A stretch of DNA of 64,000 bases from positions 1 through 64,000 of the forward strand of contig JAGFNJ010000028.1 of the NCBI GenBank assembly GCA_017592775.1, in the 5' to 3' direction. Positions 41,972 through 50,860 of the stretch are shown piece by piece (the first letter of the stretch is position 1; each line of letters begins with the position of its first letter). This DNA is from Candidatus Accumulibacter conexus. GTDB taxonomy: Bacteria > Pseudomonadota > Gammaproteobacteria > Burkholderiales > Rhodocyclaceae. Under the pieces are notes generated by a model, which was not told the origin of the DNA, did no database searches, and worked only from the letters and a program-made list of their open reading frames with translations. Made by a program: the position numbers and the translations under genes.

Positions 41972-42912
41972 CTGCCGAGCCGCTCCGACTGCGCAACTTA
42001 TCTCCCGTCATCCTCCGCCAGCGTCTTGCCAGTGCTTCGGTCGCGCTCGACTACGGCGCAGCGGTGGTGCGCGTCGGCTCCGACCTCGGCGGCTTCGTGA
42101 CCGATCTGCAGCGCGTCTATGGCGCCTTTTCGCTGGTCGACGCCGACTTCGCCGACTTCCATACCCAGGTCCGCCGCGGCAAGGGAGTACGCGCCTACCT
42201 GCGTCCGCAGTCCCGTTTCCTGATTGACGGCGTGCAGCCCTTCGACCCCTTTCCCCAGGAGCAGGCGCTGGCGCACTTCGAGTGGGGCGTCAACTGGTGC
42301 TTTGCGCAGCGCTTCAACCAGCACGTCCTGCTGCACGCCGGTGCCTTGGCGCTCGCCGACCGCGGCATCATCATGGCGGCGCCGCCCGGTTCCGGCAAGA
42401 GCACGCTGACGGCGGCGATGATGCTGCGCGGCTTCCGCCTGCTGTCCGACGAATTCGGCGTCCTCTGCCCGCGCAGCGGCCAGTTGTGGCCAATGCTGAA
42501 GCCGCTGGCGCTGAAGAACCGCTCGATCGACATCATCCGCGACTATGCCGACGACGTCATCCTCGGCCCCGTCTACAAGGGCACCCGCAAGGGCGACGTG
42601 GCACACCTCGCTCCCGGTGAGGAAAGCGTCGACGCGCGTCGGCAGCCGGCGCGCCCGCAGCTGGTCATCTTCCCCACCTTTCGCCCGGGTGCAGCATTGG
42701 CCGCCCGCCGCCTGCCGCCCGAACAGGCCTTCGCCCACCTCGCCTTCAACAGCTTCAACTACGAGTTGCTCGGCGCCACATCCTTCAACGCCGTGGCCGA
42801 TGTCATCGACAACTGCCCTGCCTTCGCGCTCGAGTACAGCCGCCTCGATGAGGCGATCGAAGCGGTCCGCATGCTGCTTGCCGACGCGACGGCGACGGGG
42901 AACGCCGCATGA
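41968..42912 (+). CDS. HprK-related kinase A
   Basis: A 314-residue relative of HPr kinase/phosphorylase. The P-loop is AAPPGSGKSTLTAAMMLRGF (about 135-154), followed by the metal-site LLSDEFGVL and a conserved KPLALKNRSIDIIRDY. The HPr-binding K4 loop of true HprK is not obvious. Family members occur beside PqqD-like and nucleotidyltransferase genes, frequently in PEP-CTERM genomes. The phosphorylated partner is unknown. It overlaps genes on both sides by 4 bp. Confidence 0.85.
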   Translation: MTAEPLRLRNLSPVILRQRLASASVALDYGAAVVRVGSDLGGFVTDLQRVYGAFSLVDADFADFHTQVRRGKGVRAYLRPQSRFLIDGVQPFDPFPQEQALAHFEWGVNWCFAQRFNQHVLLHAGALALADRGIIMAAPPGSGKSTLTAAMMLRGFRLLSDEFGVLCPRSGQLWPMLKPLALKNRSIDIIRDYADDVILGPVYKGTRKGDVAHLAPGEESVDARRQPARPQLVIFPTFRPGAALAARRLPPEQAFAHLAFNSFNYELLGATSFNAVADVIDNCPAFALEYSRLDEAIEAVRMLLADATATGNAA

Positions 42913-44015
42913 GCAACCAGCAACCCGCTGCCGACCCGTTCTCCCTGTTGCAACTCCTGCGTGACCCCGGACGGGTGCGTGACCTGCAGTTGCACGACTG
43001 GGATGCGCTGATCCGCCTGGCACGCCGGGCGAGGCTGCTGGGCGTGCTCGCCCATCGCATCCAGTCGCAAGCCGAGCACCTGGCTGCCGTTACCGACTGC
43101 GTTCGTGGCCACCTCGATTCGGCGACCATCTATTCGGCGCATCGCGTCCACCTGCTGCGCATGGAGTTGGCTGCGCTGGCCCGCGTGCTGCCCGCCGACG
43201 TGCGCGTCGCCGTCCTCAAGGGCGGTGCCTACATCCTCCAGGACCTCGTGACGGCACGCGGTCGGCTGCCGAACGACGTCGACCTGCTGGTCAGCCGCGA
43301 CGACCTGCGGCGCTGCGAAGCGGCCCTGCTTGCCGCGGGATGGGAGTCAGAAGCGGTGGACGACTATGCCGACCGCTATTACCGCGAATGGAGTCATGAA
43401 CTGCCGCCGCTGCGCTTTCCCGGGCACCCGATGGAAGTCGACCTGCATCACACGATCAGCCCGGTCACCGGTCGCCTGCGGCCGGACCGGGCTCTGCTCT
43501 TCGCCGACCTGCAGGAAGTTGCCGGGCAGCGCTTCCTGGTGTTGCATCCACTCGACCAGATCCTGCACGCCGTCATCCATCTCTTCCAGGACTCCGAGCT
43601 GGTCGACAACCTGCGCGACCTCGTCGACATCGACAGTCTCCTGCGGACCCACCTGCAGTCGAACGAGGACTGGCTGGCACTGACCAGGCGCGCCAGCCGA
43701 CACGGCGTCGAGCGTCCATTGTGGTACGCCCTGCACTACTGCCGCCTCTGGCTGGCGACGCCGGTGCCCGACGGACTGCCGCTGCGCCCGCCGCCGGTCG
43801 CCATGGTGCGTCTGATGGACTGGCTCTATCCGCGCTGCACGCTGCCCCGACTGCCCGACCGGTCGCCGACGATCGCCCGCCGAATCGCCGTCCGCCTCGG
43901 CCTGGCCCGCTACCAGTGGCTGCGCATGCCGCCCGGACTGCTGCTGCGCCATCTCGGTCACAAGAGCGTGCAGGCGCTGCGCTGGCGCCCGGCGGCGCAA
44001 CGCGGGGCCGACTGA
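42909..44015 (+). CDS. nucleotidyltransferase-fold protein of the HPr-rel-A cassette
   Basis: A 368-residue protein of the uncharacterised nucleotidyltransferase family (NTP_transf_5). The core reads VAVLKGGAYILQDL, then RLPNDVDLLVSRDDLRRCEA, giving the D-x-D metal pair, followed by MEVDLHHTISP. The rest is helical. Family members often accompany sugar or peptide modification systems. The substrate is unknown. It overlaps the HprK-related gene by 4 bp, so all four genes probably form one operon. Confidence 0.85.
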   Translation: MSNQQPAADPFSLLQLLRDPGRVRDLQLHDWDALIRLARRARLLGVLAHRIQSQAEHLAAVTDCVRGHLDSATIYSAHRVHLLRMELAALARVLPADVRVAVLKGGAYILQDLVTARGRLPNDVDLLVSRDDLRRCEAALLAAGWESEAVDDYADRYYREWSHELPPLRFPGHPMEVDLHHTISPVTGRLRPDRALLFADLQEVAGQRFLVLHPLDQILHAVIHLFQDSELVDNLRDLVDIDSLLRTHLQSNEDWLALTRRASRHGVERPLWYALHYCRLWLATPVPDGLPLRPPPVAMVRLMDWLYPRCTLPRLPDRSPTIARRIAVRLGLARYQWLRMPPGLLLRHLGHKSVQALRWRPAAQRGAD

Positions 44016-44636
44016 GAGGGAGTCGCGCACGCGGATGACCCCGTGCGTCCGCCGCCGCGGCGATCGCGAGCTTCGCGGCGCGCGGCGAGGATCGCTCTCG
44101 CCGTCCGCTGCCGCCCACCGCCAGGACCGGCATCGATCGGCAGCCCCGACTCGCGGCGCGTGCCAGGCGGCGGCGCTCCTGGTCAGCCCGCGGCCGTCCT
44201 GAACCGCCCAGCCACGGCCCGCCCCAGCGACCGCCCGCTGCCAGCACCGCTAGCGCGACCCCACGGAAGTCCACCGCCTCGCCGCGACCGTTGCTGCGCG
44301 CCTTGCAGCTTGCGATCCGCTGCCGCCAGCGCAACGGACCAAGTGCCGGAAAGCACGTCCTGCCGTGCGGTAGTTCATAACAGCCACTCGACTTGCAGGC
44401 AGATACTCCACCTGCAAGTCGAGTCGCTCAAACACGGTCGTCATTGCCGCAGAAGACTCAGCCAGCCGCCTTCCCCGCCTCGCACGCGGGTTGGGACAGC
44501 CTGCACGCCGGGCCTGGCACTGACCTCGTCACTGCCCTGACCGCCGTCGCCTGGCTTGCTGCACTTCACCACCAACCATGGAACTGACCACCGAATGGAT
44601 GACATCACCGAACAGGCCCCTCGCAAGGATCGAGCC
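44016..44636. other. intergenic region before the PEP-CTERM gene
   Basis: About 620 bases with no full gene. It holds a striking 14-bp inverted repeat, listed separately. On the reverse strand around 44330-44444, MTTVFERLDLQVEYLPASRVAVMNY resembles the start of a GyrI-like effector-binding domain but soon breaks down, so it may be a remnant. Confidence 0.4.
44386..44424. repeat. perfect 14-bp inverted repeat
   Basis: Arms ACTCGACTTGCAGG and CCTGCAAGTCGAGT flank an 11-base spacer. There is no T-run, so a terminator is unlikely. It lies about 210 bp upstream of the PEP-CTERM gene and could be an operator or a mobile-element scar. Confidence 0.7.
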
Positions 44637-45536
44637 ATGACACGCCGTCGCGCCGGCACCGGTGTCGTCCGGCGCTTCCTGCCGGCCATGCTGGTCGGCC
44701 TGGCCGGCATCGCCGCCGTCGCAACCGGTGCCGGAAACGCCAACGCCGGCGTGCTGCACAACGGCTGGAACTACGCCATCGACTCCTTCAACGATGGCTC
44801 TGGCGGCAGCGGTTTCGAGGAGCGCGGCCTCGCCTTCCGCCAGATCGGCCAGACAGGCCACTTCGCCATCAGCGGTGACATACCGTTGACGGGCACGCCA
44901 TACGCCTCCGCCCGCAACGGCAGCGTCGCGCTGGGCGACCTGTTCATCAACTTCTCGTCCAACAAGCTCGACGCACAGGGCAAGTTCACCGACCCCGCGG
45001 TCTTCGGCATCCGCTTCAGCGACAGGAACGATTCGTTCGGCAACATCAACGGCAGCAATACCACCCTCGGCCTGTTCCGCAACATCACCGTGGTGGACCT
45101 GGCCGCGCCGCAGAATGGCGGCTACAACACGCTGCAGGCCTACTACAACGCCGGCTTCGGCCGCCCGACCCGGAGCATGGGCGACCGTGACACGACGACC
45201 GACGTCATCAGCTACCTCGGCAACGGCGACATGTACGCCAACATGGCGAGCGGCACGCTCGTCGCCGGCATCACGTCGCTGAGCGCCGCCGACCTGGGCA
45301 ACCTCGGGCTCGACTTCGCCCATTTCGGGTCGGGAGCAGTCGGCACCGCGCCGCTCATCGGTTTCTCGGTCGACCTGTCGGCACTGCCACGCGGGCAGTT
45401 CGCGGCCCACTTCTTTGAGGAATGCATCAACGACGGCATCGCGCTGCGCGGGCAGGTCGTGCCCGAACCAGGCAGCTTCACGCTGCTGGGCATCGCGCTC
45501 GCCGGCGTCACAGCCTGTCGCCGGCGCAAGGGCTGA
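44637..45536 (+). CDS. PEP-CTERM sorting domain protein
   Basis: Exported surface or exopolysaccharide-associated protein, 299 residues. The signal peptide (MTRRRAGTG through GNANA) has an AAGGATCG ribosome site. The mature part is a beta-rich domain with repeated NG/DG loops. The C-terminal sorting signal reads VPEPGSFTLLGIALAGVTAC followed by RRRKG: the PEP motif, a hydrophobic helix and a basic tail recognised by exosortase. No exosortase is in the window. An upstream ATG at 44595 is possible but has a weaker ribosome site. Confidence 0.9.
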   Translation: MTRRRAGTGVVRRFLPAMLVGLAGIAAVATGAGNANAGVLHNGWNYAIDSFNDGSGGSGFEERGLAFRQIGQTGHFAISGDIPLTGTPYASARNGSVALGDLFINFSSNKLDAQGKFTDPAVFGIRFSDRNDSFGNINGSNTTLGLFRNITVVDLAAPQNGGYNTLQAYYNAGFGRPTRSMGDRDTTTDVISYLGNGDMYANMASGTLVAGITSLSAADLGNLGLDFAHFGSGAVGTAPLIGFSVDLSALPRGQFAAHFFEECINDGIALRGQVVPEPGSFTLLGIALAGVTACRRRKG

Positions 45537-45863
45537 CAGGAAGGCGCGGGCAGCACCACCACGCCGGCGTCGCGGGATGCCGTGAGCAGGGCAAAGCGCC
45601 ACGCCGCGAGGCAGTCGCTGCCGACCAGCCCTAGCCATTGCCGAGCAGGCTGCGCAACCTGTCGCAACCCGCCGGGTCGCCAACCGCGCTGTCAGCAGTG
45701 CCTGCGGCCAGCTCGTCCGCCACCGCCTGCTCGCGGTTGAACAGGCGGGCACGGTCGACGGCGCCGATGTTGCGAACGCTGCTGCCTGCAGAAATTGCAG
45801 TCCCGTGAGGTCCATCCGGGAACCCCTGCGGGCGGACTGGCCGGGTAGTCGCCGGCGCCAAGT
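45537..45863. other. intergenic, no gene recognised
   Basis: About 330 bases between the PEP-CTERM gene and a toxin remnant. Open frames here lack family resemblance and ribosome sites. Confidence 0.5.
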
Positions 45864-45992
45864 CCAGGTCTCCTGGATCAGGGGCGCGGCGAGCTGCGCG
45901 CAATGCCGGCGACTCCTGTTGGTGACGAGGACCGCGCCGGCGGACCGGCCGGCGATCATCCCGTCCACTTCGCCGATCGCCCGCCCCCGTTC
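45864..45992 (-). pseudogene. C-terminal remnant of a VapC-like PIN toxin
   Basis: The reverse frame reads RGRAIGEVDGMIAGRSAGAV, then LVTN and, shortly after, LIQETW. This matches the end of PIN-domain toxins, which have a conserved Asp after IG, a small-residue helix, LVTNN and a final W. The N-terminal half with the other catalytic acids is missing. The large STAND gene ends just beside it, at the position where the missing half would be, suggesting insertion of that gene into an older toxin locus. Confidence 0.4.
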
Positions 45993-46027
45993 TGGTGAGT
46001 TGGTGACGGATTGCGGCGGACCATTTG

Positions 46028-49000
46028 CTACTTCAGCGTACCAGGAAGCCAAGGCGCGATGGCGTACTCAAGAACTCTGCCACCGAATAAGCGCTGCGAC
46101 ATGTCTCTGGTCCACTCTGAAAGCTGCCTCGAATGGCCGTGGCAGGGAGGCAATCTCCCGACTCTTGCAAGCTCGATGCCCTCATGGTCCTGGCTGTCGA
46201 TCATTCGTTCCAGATCCTGAAACCCTCTCGGGTGACTCAAGTACTCGAACAGAAATGCGCCACGTGCTCTGGCGACGGGGTTCTCAGAGCGGACCGCATC
46301 CGCTAGCCAGTGTCTCTGATCCCGTCCGCGATTGAGGTACTGCCACGACATTTCAGCCAGCTGGTGGTACCACGATTGGCGGTGGCCGCACACGCGACTC
46401 TCCATCTCGGCGAGCCCGACACCGTTGTCGTCGAGTGCAGACGTCATGAGCAGGGCAATGGCTCGTCCCCTCGGCGAGTTCGATGCAAACTCTTTCTTCG
46501 CTTCCTCCAGCAACCAATCGCTGTTGACCACTGCAATCGCGTTCAGCACTCGGTACAGATCGAGGTCACTCTGCTGCGCCCCGATCAATCGACGCCACCG
46601 GCGCTGTATCTCGGAGCCGGGTCGGGCCTTGGCAAGCGCGGCGTGTCTGCGAAGAAGCCTCGTGCTGCTGTCCCAGTACCGTACCACAGGGGCCGCTTCT
46701 TCCAGCTGATCGAACCACTGCAACGCTGGCGCGCAGCCTGCCGAAAGCCCCCATTCGAGGGCGGCTTCGACAAGCGCCGAGATCGCGGGCAGCTTCCCGC
46801 ACCTTGCCGCCCGGCTGAACAGGCAAGCAAGGTCTGACAGAGCAGACGGCACTGCCTCTATGAGCAATCCGATCGCCTCGCCGGGGATGTACGCGCCATA
46901 GAGCCACACCCCTGATGCGTGTGCCTCGGCGAGAGCTGCATCAAGTGTGTCGCGCTCCGTCGCGCTTGCGTAGTCATCGTCGGAGAACAGTGCCCGGAGG
47001 TCTCCGATGGGGAGACCTCCCCAGATGGATAGCGGACTGACCATGGAATAGCGTCGCCTCTCTCGCCTGGGGGCCGAGACGCGGATCCAGGGGGCATCGA
47101 ACCTGTCTCTCAGAACGTCCATTGCAGCTGATGGCGATTGATTTTGGGCAAGTGCCCCCGTCGCCGCTCCATGGAGAAGCTCAGCGAAAAAGGGAACCCA
47201 CCGGCGAGCCATGGCGCGCGGAACCGCAACCAAGGCCTGCCCCATGAACGCGGGCGACACGAAAGTCTGCGCCTGTGCGGTCGGCGATTCGTCGCGGATG
47301 GTGGCGAGTGTCCGCCAGTATCGCTCCAACTGTGTCTCCTGACACTGCCAATCGATCTGGTGCATGCCTACGAGTCGCATGCCTTCGCTCTTTTCCAGCC
47401 GAAGTGCGACCTTCAGTGCCAGCCCACGAGTAGCCGAGTCACTGCTCGCCATGGCCGCCTCTGCCAGAAAGAAGGCGGTGCTCGGCTCCAGCTCTCGCTG
47501 AGCGCTCAGGAACCAGAGTGCGAGCTGCAACGTTCCAGCGTCACCCCTCCAGCATTTCAGCGCCTCTTGCTGCACCGGCGCCAGTTGCTTGAAGTGCAGC
47601 GACATCGCACGGGGCTGGGCAGCCTTTGCCCCTCGCCAGCGCAGGAATTCCAGTTGCTCGGGCCCGGACAGGTGCTCTAGCAGAGCCTGAGCGAACTGCG
47701 ATTCGACGAAACACGCGTCCGGCAGGTCGGCCACGAGGCTCTGGCAGATTCGGCACCACGTCTCACGGACTGCCGAAAGTGCGTTGGCATCAAGCAGCGT
47801 AGAGAACGCCTGAATGCCGAAGGACGCTTGTCGGAGAGGCAGCCCAGAGCGATTGCGGCAGTCGAGCGCGATACGGCGAACGAGGCGAGCGACTGCGTCG
47901 GGTGCCAAGCGAAAACCGAGTGGCAGCAATTGCTCGAGCTCGCAGTCGGCGTCACCTTTGCCCATGTCCCGCCACAGACGCGAAGCGTCGATAGCGTCGA
48001 GGGCTGTCGCTATCTGGGCTGCAAACACGTCCGGAAAGGGGAAAGTGCGATCGGCTGCGAATACTCTGCCACGGCTGACTTTCAGGTATTGCGGTACATC
48101 CTCGCGCGCGAGGCAGCCGGGAAGCTCGCGGACGCTTGGAGCGCGAAAGAAGGCCCTGCAGGAGTCCATCTCTTCCTCGATGCTCGCCAGCCGGTTGACC
48201 GGGAAGTGCTCCTTGGCGATCGCGTCGAGCCTGGGTAGCAGCGCTTGACTGCCAAGGATGGAGATCATGCGCTGGGCCGCGCGACAGCAAACTGGGTCCG
48301 TATCGGCAAGCAGTGCAGAGGTGGTTCGATCCACCAAGTCATCGATGGGCTCGTGGGCCCCGCGAATGAGCCAGGCCAGCAGTTCGGTTCTGGGCCCTTC
48401 CAACGCCTGGTCTGCCACGAACGCCGTCACGACGACGTGCCAGTACGCTCGAAGGCTGCACGCGGACACGGCCGCAATGGCCAGCCTGCCCAAGCGCAAC
48501 GCGGGCTGCCGCTCCTCGCGCGCCAGAGTGACCTTCGAGACCGGGAAGTCGCACTTTGAGGAGCCACACAATCGGTTGACATCCGGAACAACCGCGCAAG
48601 GCCTGTCGCCAGCGTGATGCTCGGACTCGCCGTTTTCGTGCACCAAGCCGGCCCACTGGACGAGACGATCCAAGCACACCGGCAGATCAGCCTCCGCGCG
48701 CATGATCCGGACAAGAGCCGACAGGACGGCTTGCTCCATGACGTGGGCGCTCCCGCCGTGGCGCCAGTGGTAATCGGCAAATCCCAGCAGCAGTTCGGCC
48801 GTGATCTGCAGTCGTGGCAGCGACTCACCCAGCTCGTTTGCCGAGTTGAGCGTGTTTGCCCACACGCTCAACAATGCAACCTGGGCATCCTGGCTGTACG
48901 GCGGGTCCGAAAACAATGAATGGAGCAAGGCATGCTGGAAGACACTTGTTGTGAGGTCCACCGCCACCGTGTCCGCGAGGACACCTTCGGCTGCTGCGCA

Positions 49001-50710
49001 GCGAGTTTCAACAGTTCCTTCCTCCTGCTCAACTCGATCAGCCAGGTACATACCCAGCCCGAGTGCGAAATACTCGCGCTTGAGACGCCAGCCATCGGCC
49101 ACACGTTCGATAATGCCGGTAGAGGCCAACTCCTCCTGCCGCTGCGCGAACTTCTCGACGCCAAGTGCGGCTTCCATATGCGGCAGGAGAATGTGGTGGC
49201 TGACGCGCTGGTCCCTCGCAAGACTCCGAATGGCGTCGGCGAACCCGGTGCCATCGATCGCCATGCCACGCTTCAGGGACTCCCGATGCTGCCAGTCGAA
49301 GTAGTAGAGCGTTTCGGCGGTCAGCTCTTCGCCAGGCGGGAGGCTGGCTACTTGCTGCAGCGCCAGGTGAAAGAAGCGTGGTCTGCGTACCAGAGATCCA
49401 GCCGATCGAATGGCCTGCTGATGCGCTCGGGGCAACTCACTTATCGCCTGCTCGAATTCCGCTTCGCTGAAGTCACCCACCTCAATGGGGGAGAACTTGA
49501 AGTGGAGTTGCCTGCTGAAGCGGTCTTTCCAAGTCTTCGACCGACATGTGACGATCAGGAAGACGGTCGCCAGACGACTTGAATTCAGCTCTTCGATGAG
49601 ATCTGCCCACAGAGCAGCTTCGGGCCTTTCGTTGATACCATCAAGCACGACCACCGCCCGCTTGCTACTTGCAGGGACACCGACATGCAACCAGCGCTGA
49701 AGCTTCCTCTGCACCGACAGGTCTGTTGACCGTGCCAAGACGAACTGCCGCGCGTGCTTGGTTAGCACGTGCATGACTTCTTTCGAATCTGGCTCCCCTG
49801 CCGGGATGAAGAACACGGCAGGAGCGTTGCCGGTCTTGACAAGCCCACGTATCCAGTCGGATACGACCCAGGACTTGCCAGTCCCTTCGTCGCCGAGAAC
49901 CAAGACTGCGCCAACCGCGCCGTCGGCGTCAGAGGCGTGCCACAACGCCTGCAGTTGACGAAGGCTCTCACCACGTCGCTGCGGGATGGTTGGTGCATGC
50001 AGCGCAGCAGGTGTCAACGCGCAGCGAAACCGCCGCTTGCACGCTGCCGGATCGCTGGAATCCTCGACGAAGCATTCGTTGAGCCGGTCGACAAAGGGCC
50101 GAAAGCCGATGTCGGCGCTGCACAACTCGCTCTTGAGCGCATCCAGGGTTTGCCCGTACTGTCCACGAGCCCTGACCTCAGACACCGCCTGTCGAAAGTC
50201 GGCAACGAGCACACCGTTGCCTGCCTTTTCGAGGTAGGCTACCGCGCTGTCCTCGTAGGCAGCACAAAGCACGTCAAGGTATCCGAAGCTCGGAGATTGC
50301 ATGGTCGCGAGACTCAGGTATGCAATGCCGCGCTCGTTGCAGGCTTGCGAAAGGGTGTCATCCGCCTGCGTCGTGATCTCGCGACTGGTGACCAGGACCC
50401 AGCAGTCCAGTTCGGCGTTGCGCGAGCACGCCACCTCAATCGCGGTTCTCAAGGACTGCTCGCTCAGTGGCGTCGAATCGCCATAACGCTTGCATTCGAC
50501 AGCAACTTGAATGTCATCGCGTCTCAACGTAGCCGCATCAAGGCCCCCCTGCAACCCTGAGGCTGCAAGCGCAAGTCGTAACCCCGTGGCTTGTCGCAGC
50601 AGTGTTACAACCAGCCCCTCAAAGCCGTCCCATCCAGTGGGGCGCAGGCGCTGGAGAACCATCTGCAGGCTCTTGCCCGAAGGCTCACTTGTATTCTTCG
50701 TCTTGGACAT
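46028..50710 (-). CDS. giant Mrr-nuclease / STAND NTPase protein, candidate Avs-type antiviral defence
   Basis: A single 1,560-residue protein. Residues about 15-130 form a restriction-endonuclease-like domain: GWDGFEGLVVTLLRQ, then GGLDA with Asp 58, and VAVECKRY with Glu 72 and Lys 74, the D...ExK catalytic set of Mrr-like nucleases. Residues about 240-560 form a P-loop NTPase with Walker A LGDEGTGKS (273-280) and Walker B RAVVVLDGINER (Asp 357). The remaining thousand residues are alpha-helical with no known domain, consistent with a repeat-type sensor. This order (effector, STAND, long sensor) is that of antiviral STAND proteins. The start MSKTKNTSE was preferred over upstream frame. It has no operon partner. 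Confidence 0.82.
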   Translation of the reverse strand: MSKTKNTSEPSGKSLQMVLQRLRPTGWDGFEGLVVTLLRQATGLRLALAASGLQGGLDAATLRRDDIQVAVECKRYGDSTPLSEQSLRTAIEVACSRNAELDCWVLVTSREITTQADDTLSQACNERGIAYLSLATMQSPSFGYLDVLCAAYEDSAVAYLEKAGNGVLVADFRQAVSEVRARGQYGQTLDALKSELCSADIGFRPFVDRLNECFVEDSSDPAACKRRFRCALTPAALHAPTIPQRRGESLRQLQALWHASDADGAVGAVLVLGDEGTGKSWVVSDWIRGLVKTGNAPAVFFIPAGEPDSKEVMHVLTKHARQFVLARSTDLSVQRKLQRWLHVGVPASSKRAVVVLDGINERPEAALWADLIEELNSSRLATVFLIVTCRSKTWKDRFSRQLHFKFSPIEVGDFSEAEFEQAISELPRAHQQAIRSAGSLVRRPRFFHLALQQVASLPPGEELTAETLYYFDWQHRESLKRGMAIDGTGFADAIRSLARDQRVSHHILLPHMEAALGVEKFAQRQEELASTGIIERVADGWRLKREYFALGLGMYLADRVEQEEGTVETRCAAAEGVLADTVAVDLTTSVFQHALLHSLFSDPPYSQDAQVALLSVWANTLNSANELGESLPRLQITAELLLGFADYHWRHGGSAHVMEQAVLSALVRIMRAEADLPVCLDRLVQWAGLVHENGESEHHAGDRPCAVVPDVNRLCGSSKCDFPVSKVTLAREERQPALRLGRLAIAAVSACSLRAYWHVVVTAFVADQALEGPRTELLAWLIRGAHEPIDDLVDRTTSALLADTDPVCCRAAQRMISILGSQALLPRLDAIAKEHFPVNRLASIEEEMDSCRAFFRAPSVRELPGCLAREDVPQYLKVSRGRVFAADRTFPFPDVFAAQIATALDAIDASRLWRDMGKGDADCELEQLLPLGFRLAPDAVARLVRRIALDCRNRSGLPLRQASFGIQAFSTLLDANALSAVRETWCRICQSLVADLPDACFVESQFAQALLEHLSGPEQLEFLRWRGAKAAQPRAMSLHFKQLAPVQQEALKCWRGDAGTLQLALWFLSAQRELEPSTAFFLAEAAMASSDSATRGLALKVALRLEKSEGMRLVGMHQIDWQCQETQLERYWRTLATIRDESPTAQAQTFVSPAFMGQALVAVPRAMARRWVPFFAELLHGAATGALAQNQSPSAAMDVLRDRFDAPWIRVSAPRRERRRYSMVSPLSIWGGLPIGDLRALFSDDDYASATERDTLDAALAEAHASGVWLYGAYIPGEAIGLLIEAVPSALSDLACLFSRAARCGKLPAISALVEAALEWGLSAGCAPALQWFDQLEEAAPVVRYWDSSTRLLRRHAALAKARPGSEIQRRWRRLIGAQQSDLDLYRVLNAIAVVNSDWLLEEAKKEFASNSPRGRAIALLMTSALDDNGVGLAEMESRVCGHRQSWYHQLAEMSWQYLNRGRDQRHWLADAVRSENPVARARGAFLFEYLSHPRGFQDLERMIDSQDHEGIELARVGRLPPCHGHSRQLSEWTRDMSQRLFGGRVLEYAIAPWLPGTLK

Positions 50711-50860
50711 TGTTGTGTCGGATGTGCTGGAGGATACGGTTCGGGGACGCAGATAACAGGATACTCCCGCCACATGGCTGAGGCACTCTGACCAACATGT
50801 GCCTCCACGACCCGGCAGGCCAAGAGGTTGCGCCGGCCTGCTTCTGGTCAAGTTTCCGTT

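Noticed and set aside
44512-44530. TGGCACTGACCTCGT before the PEP-CTERM gene as a sigma-54 promoter
   Set aside because: The -12 GC is absent at the required spacing.
45212-45667. Reverse frame opposite the PEP-CTERM gene
   Set aside because: The forward frame carries a full signal peptide and sorting signal, so the reverse is a shadow.
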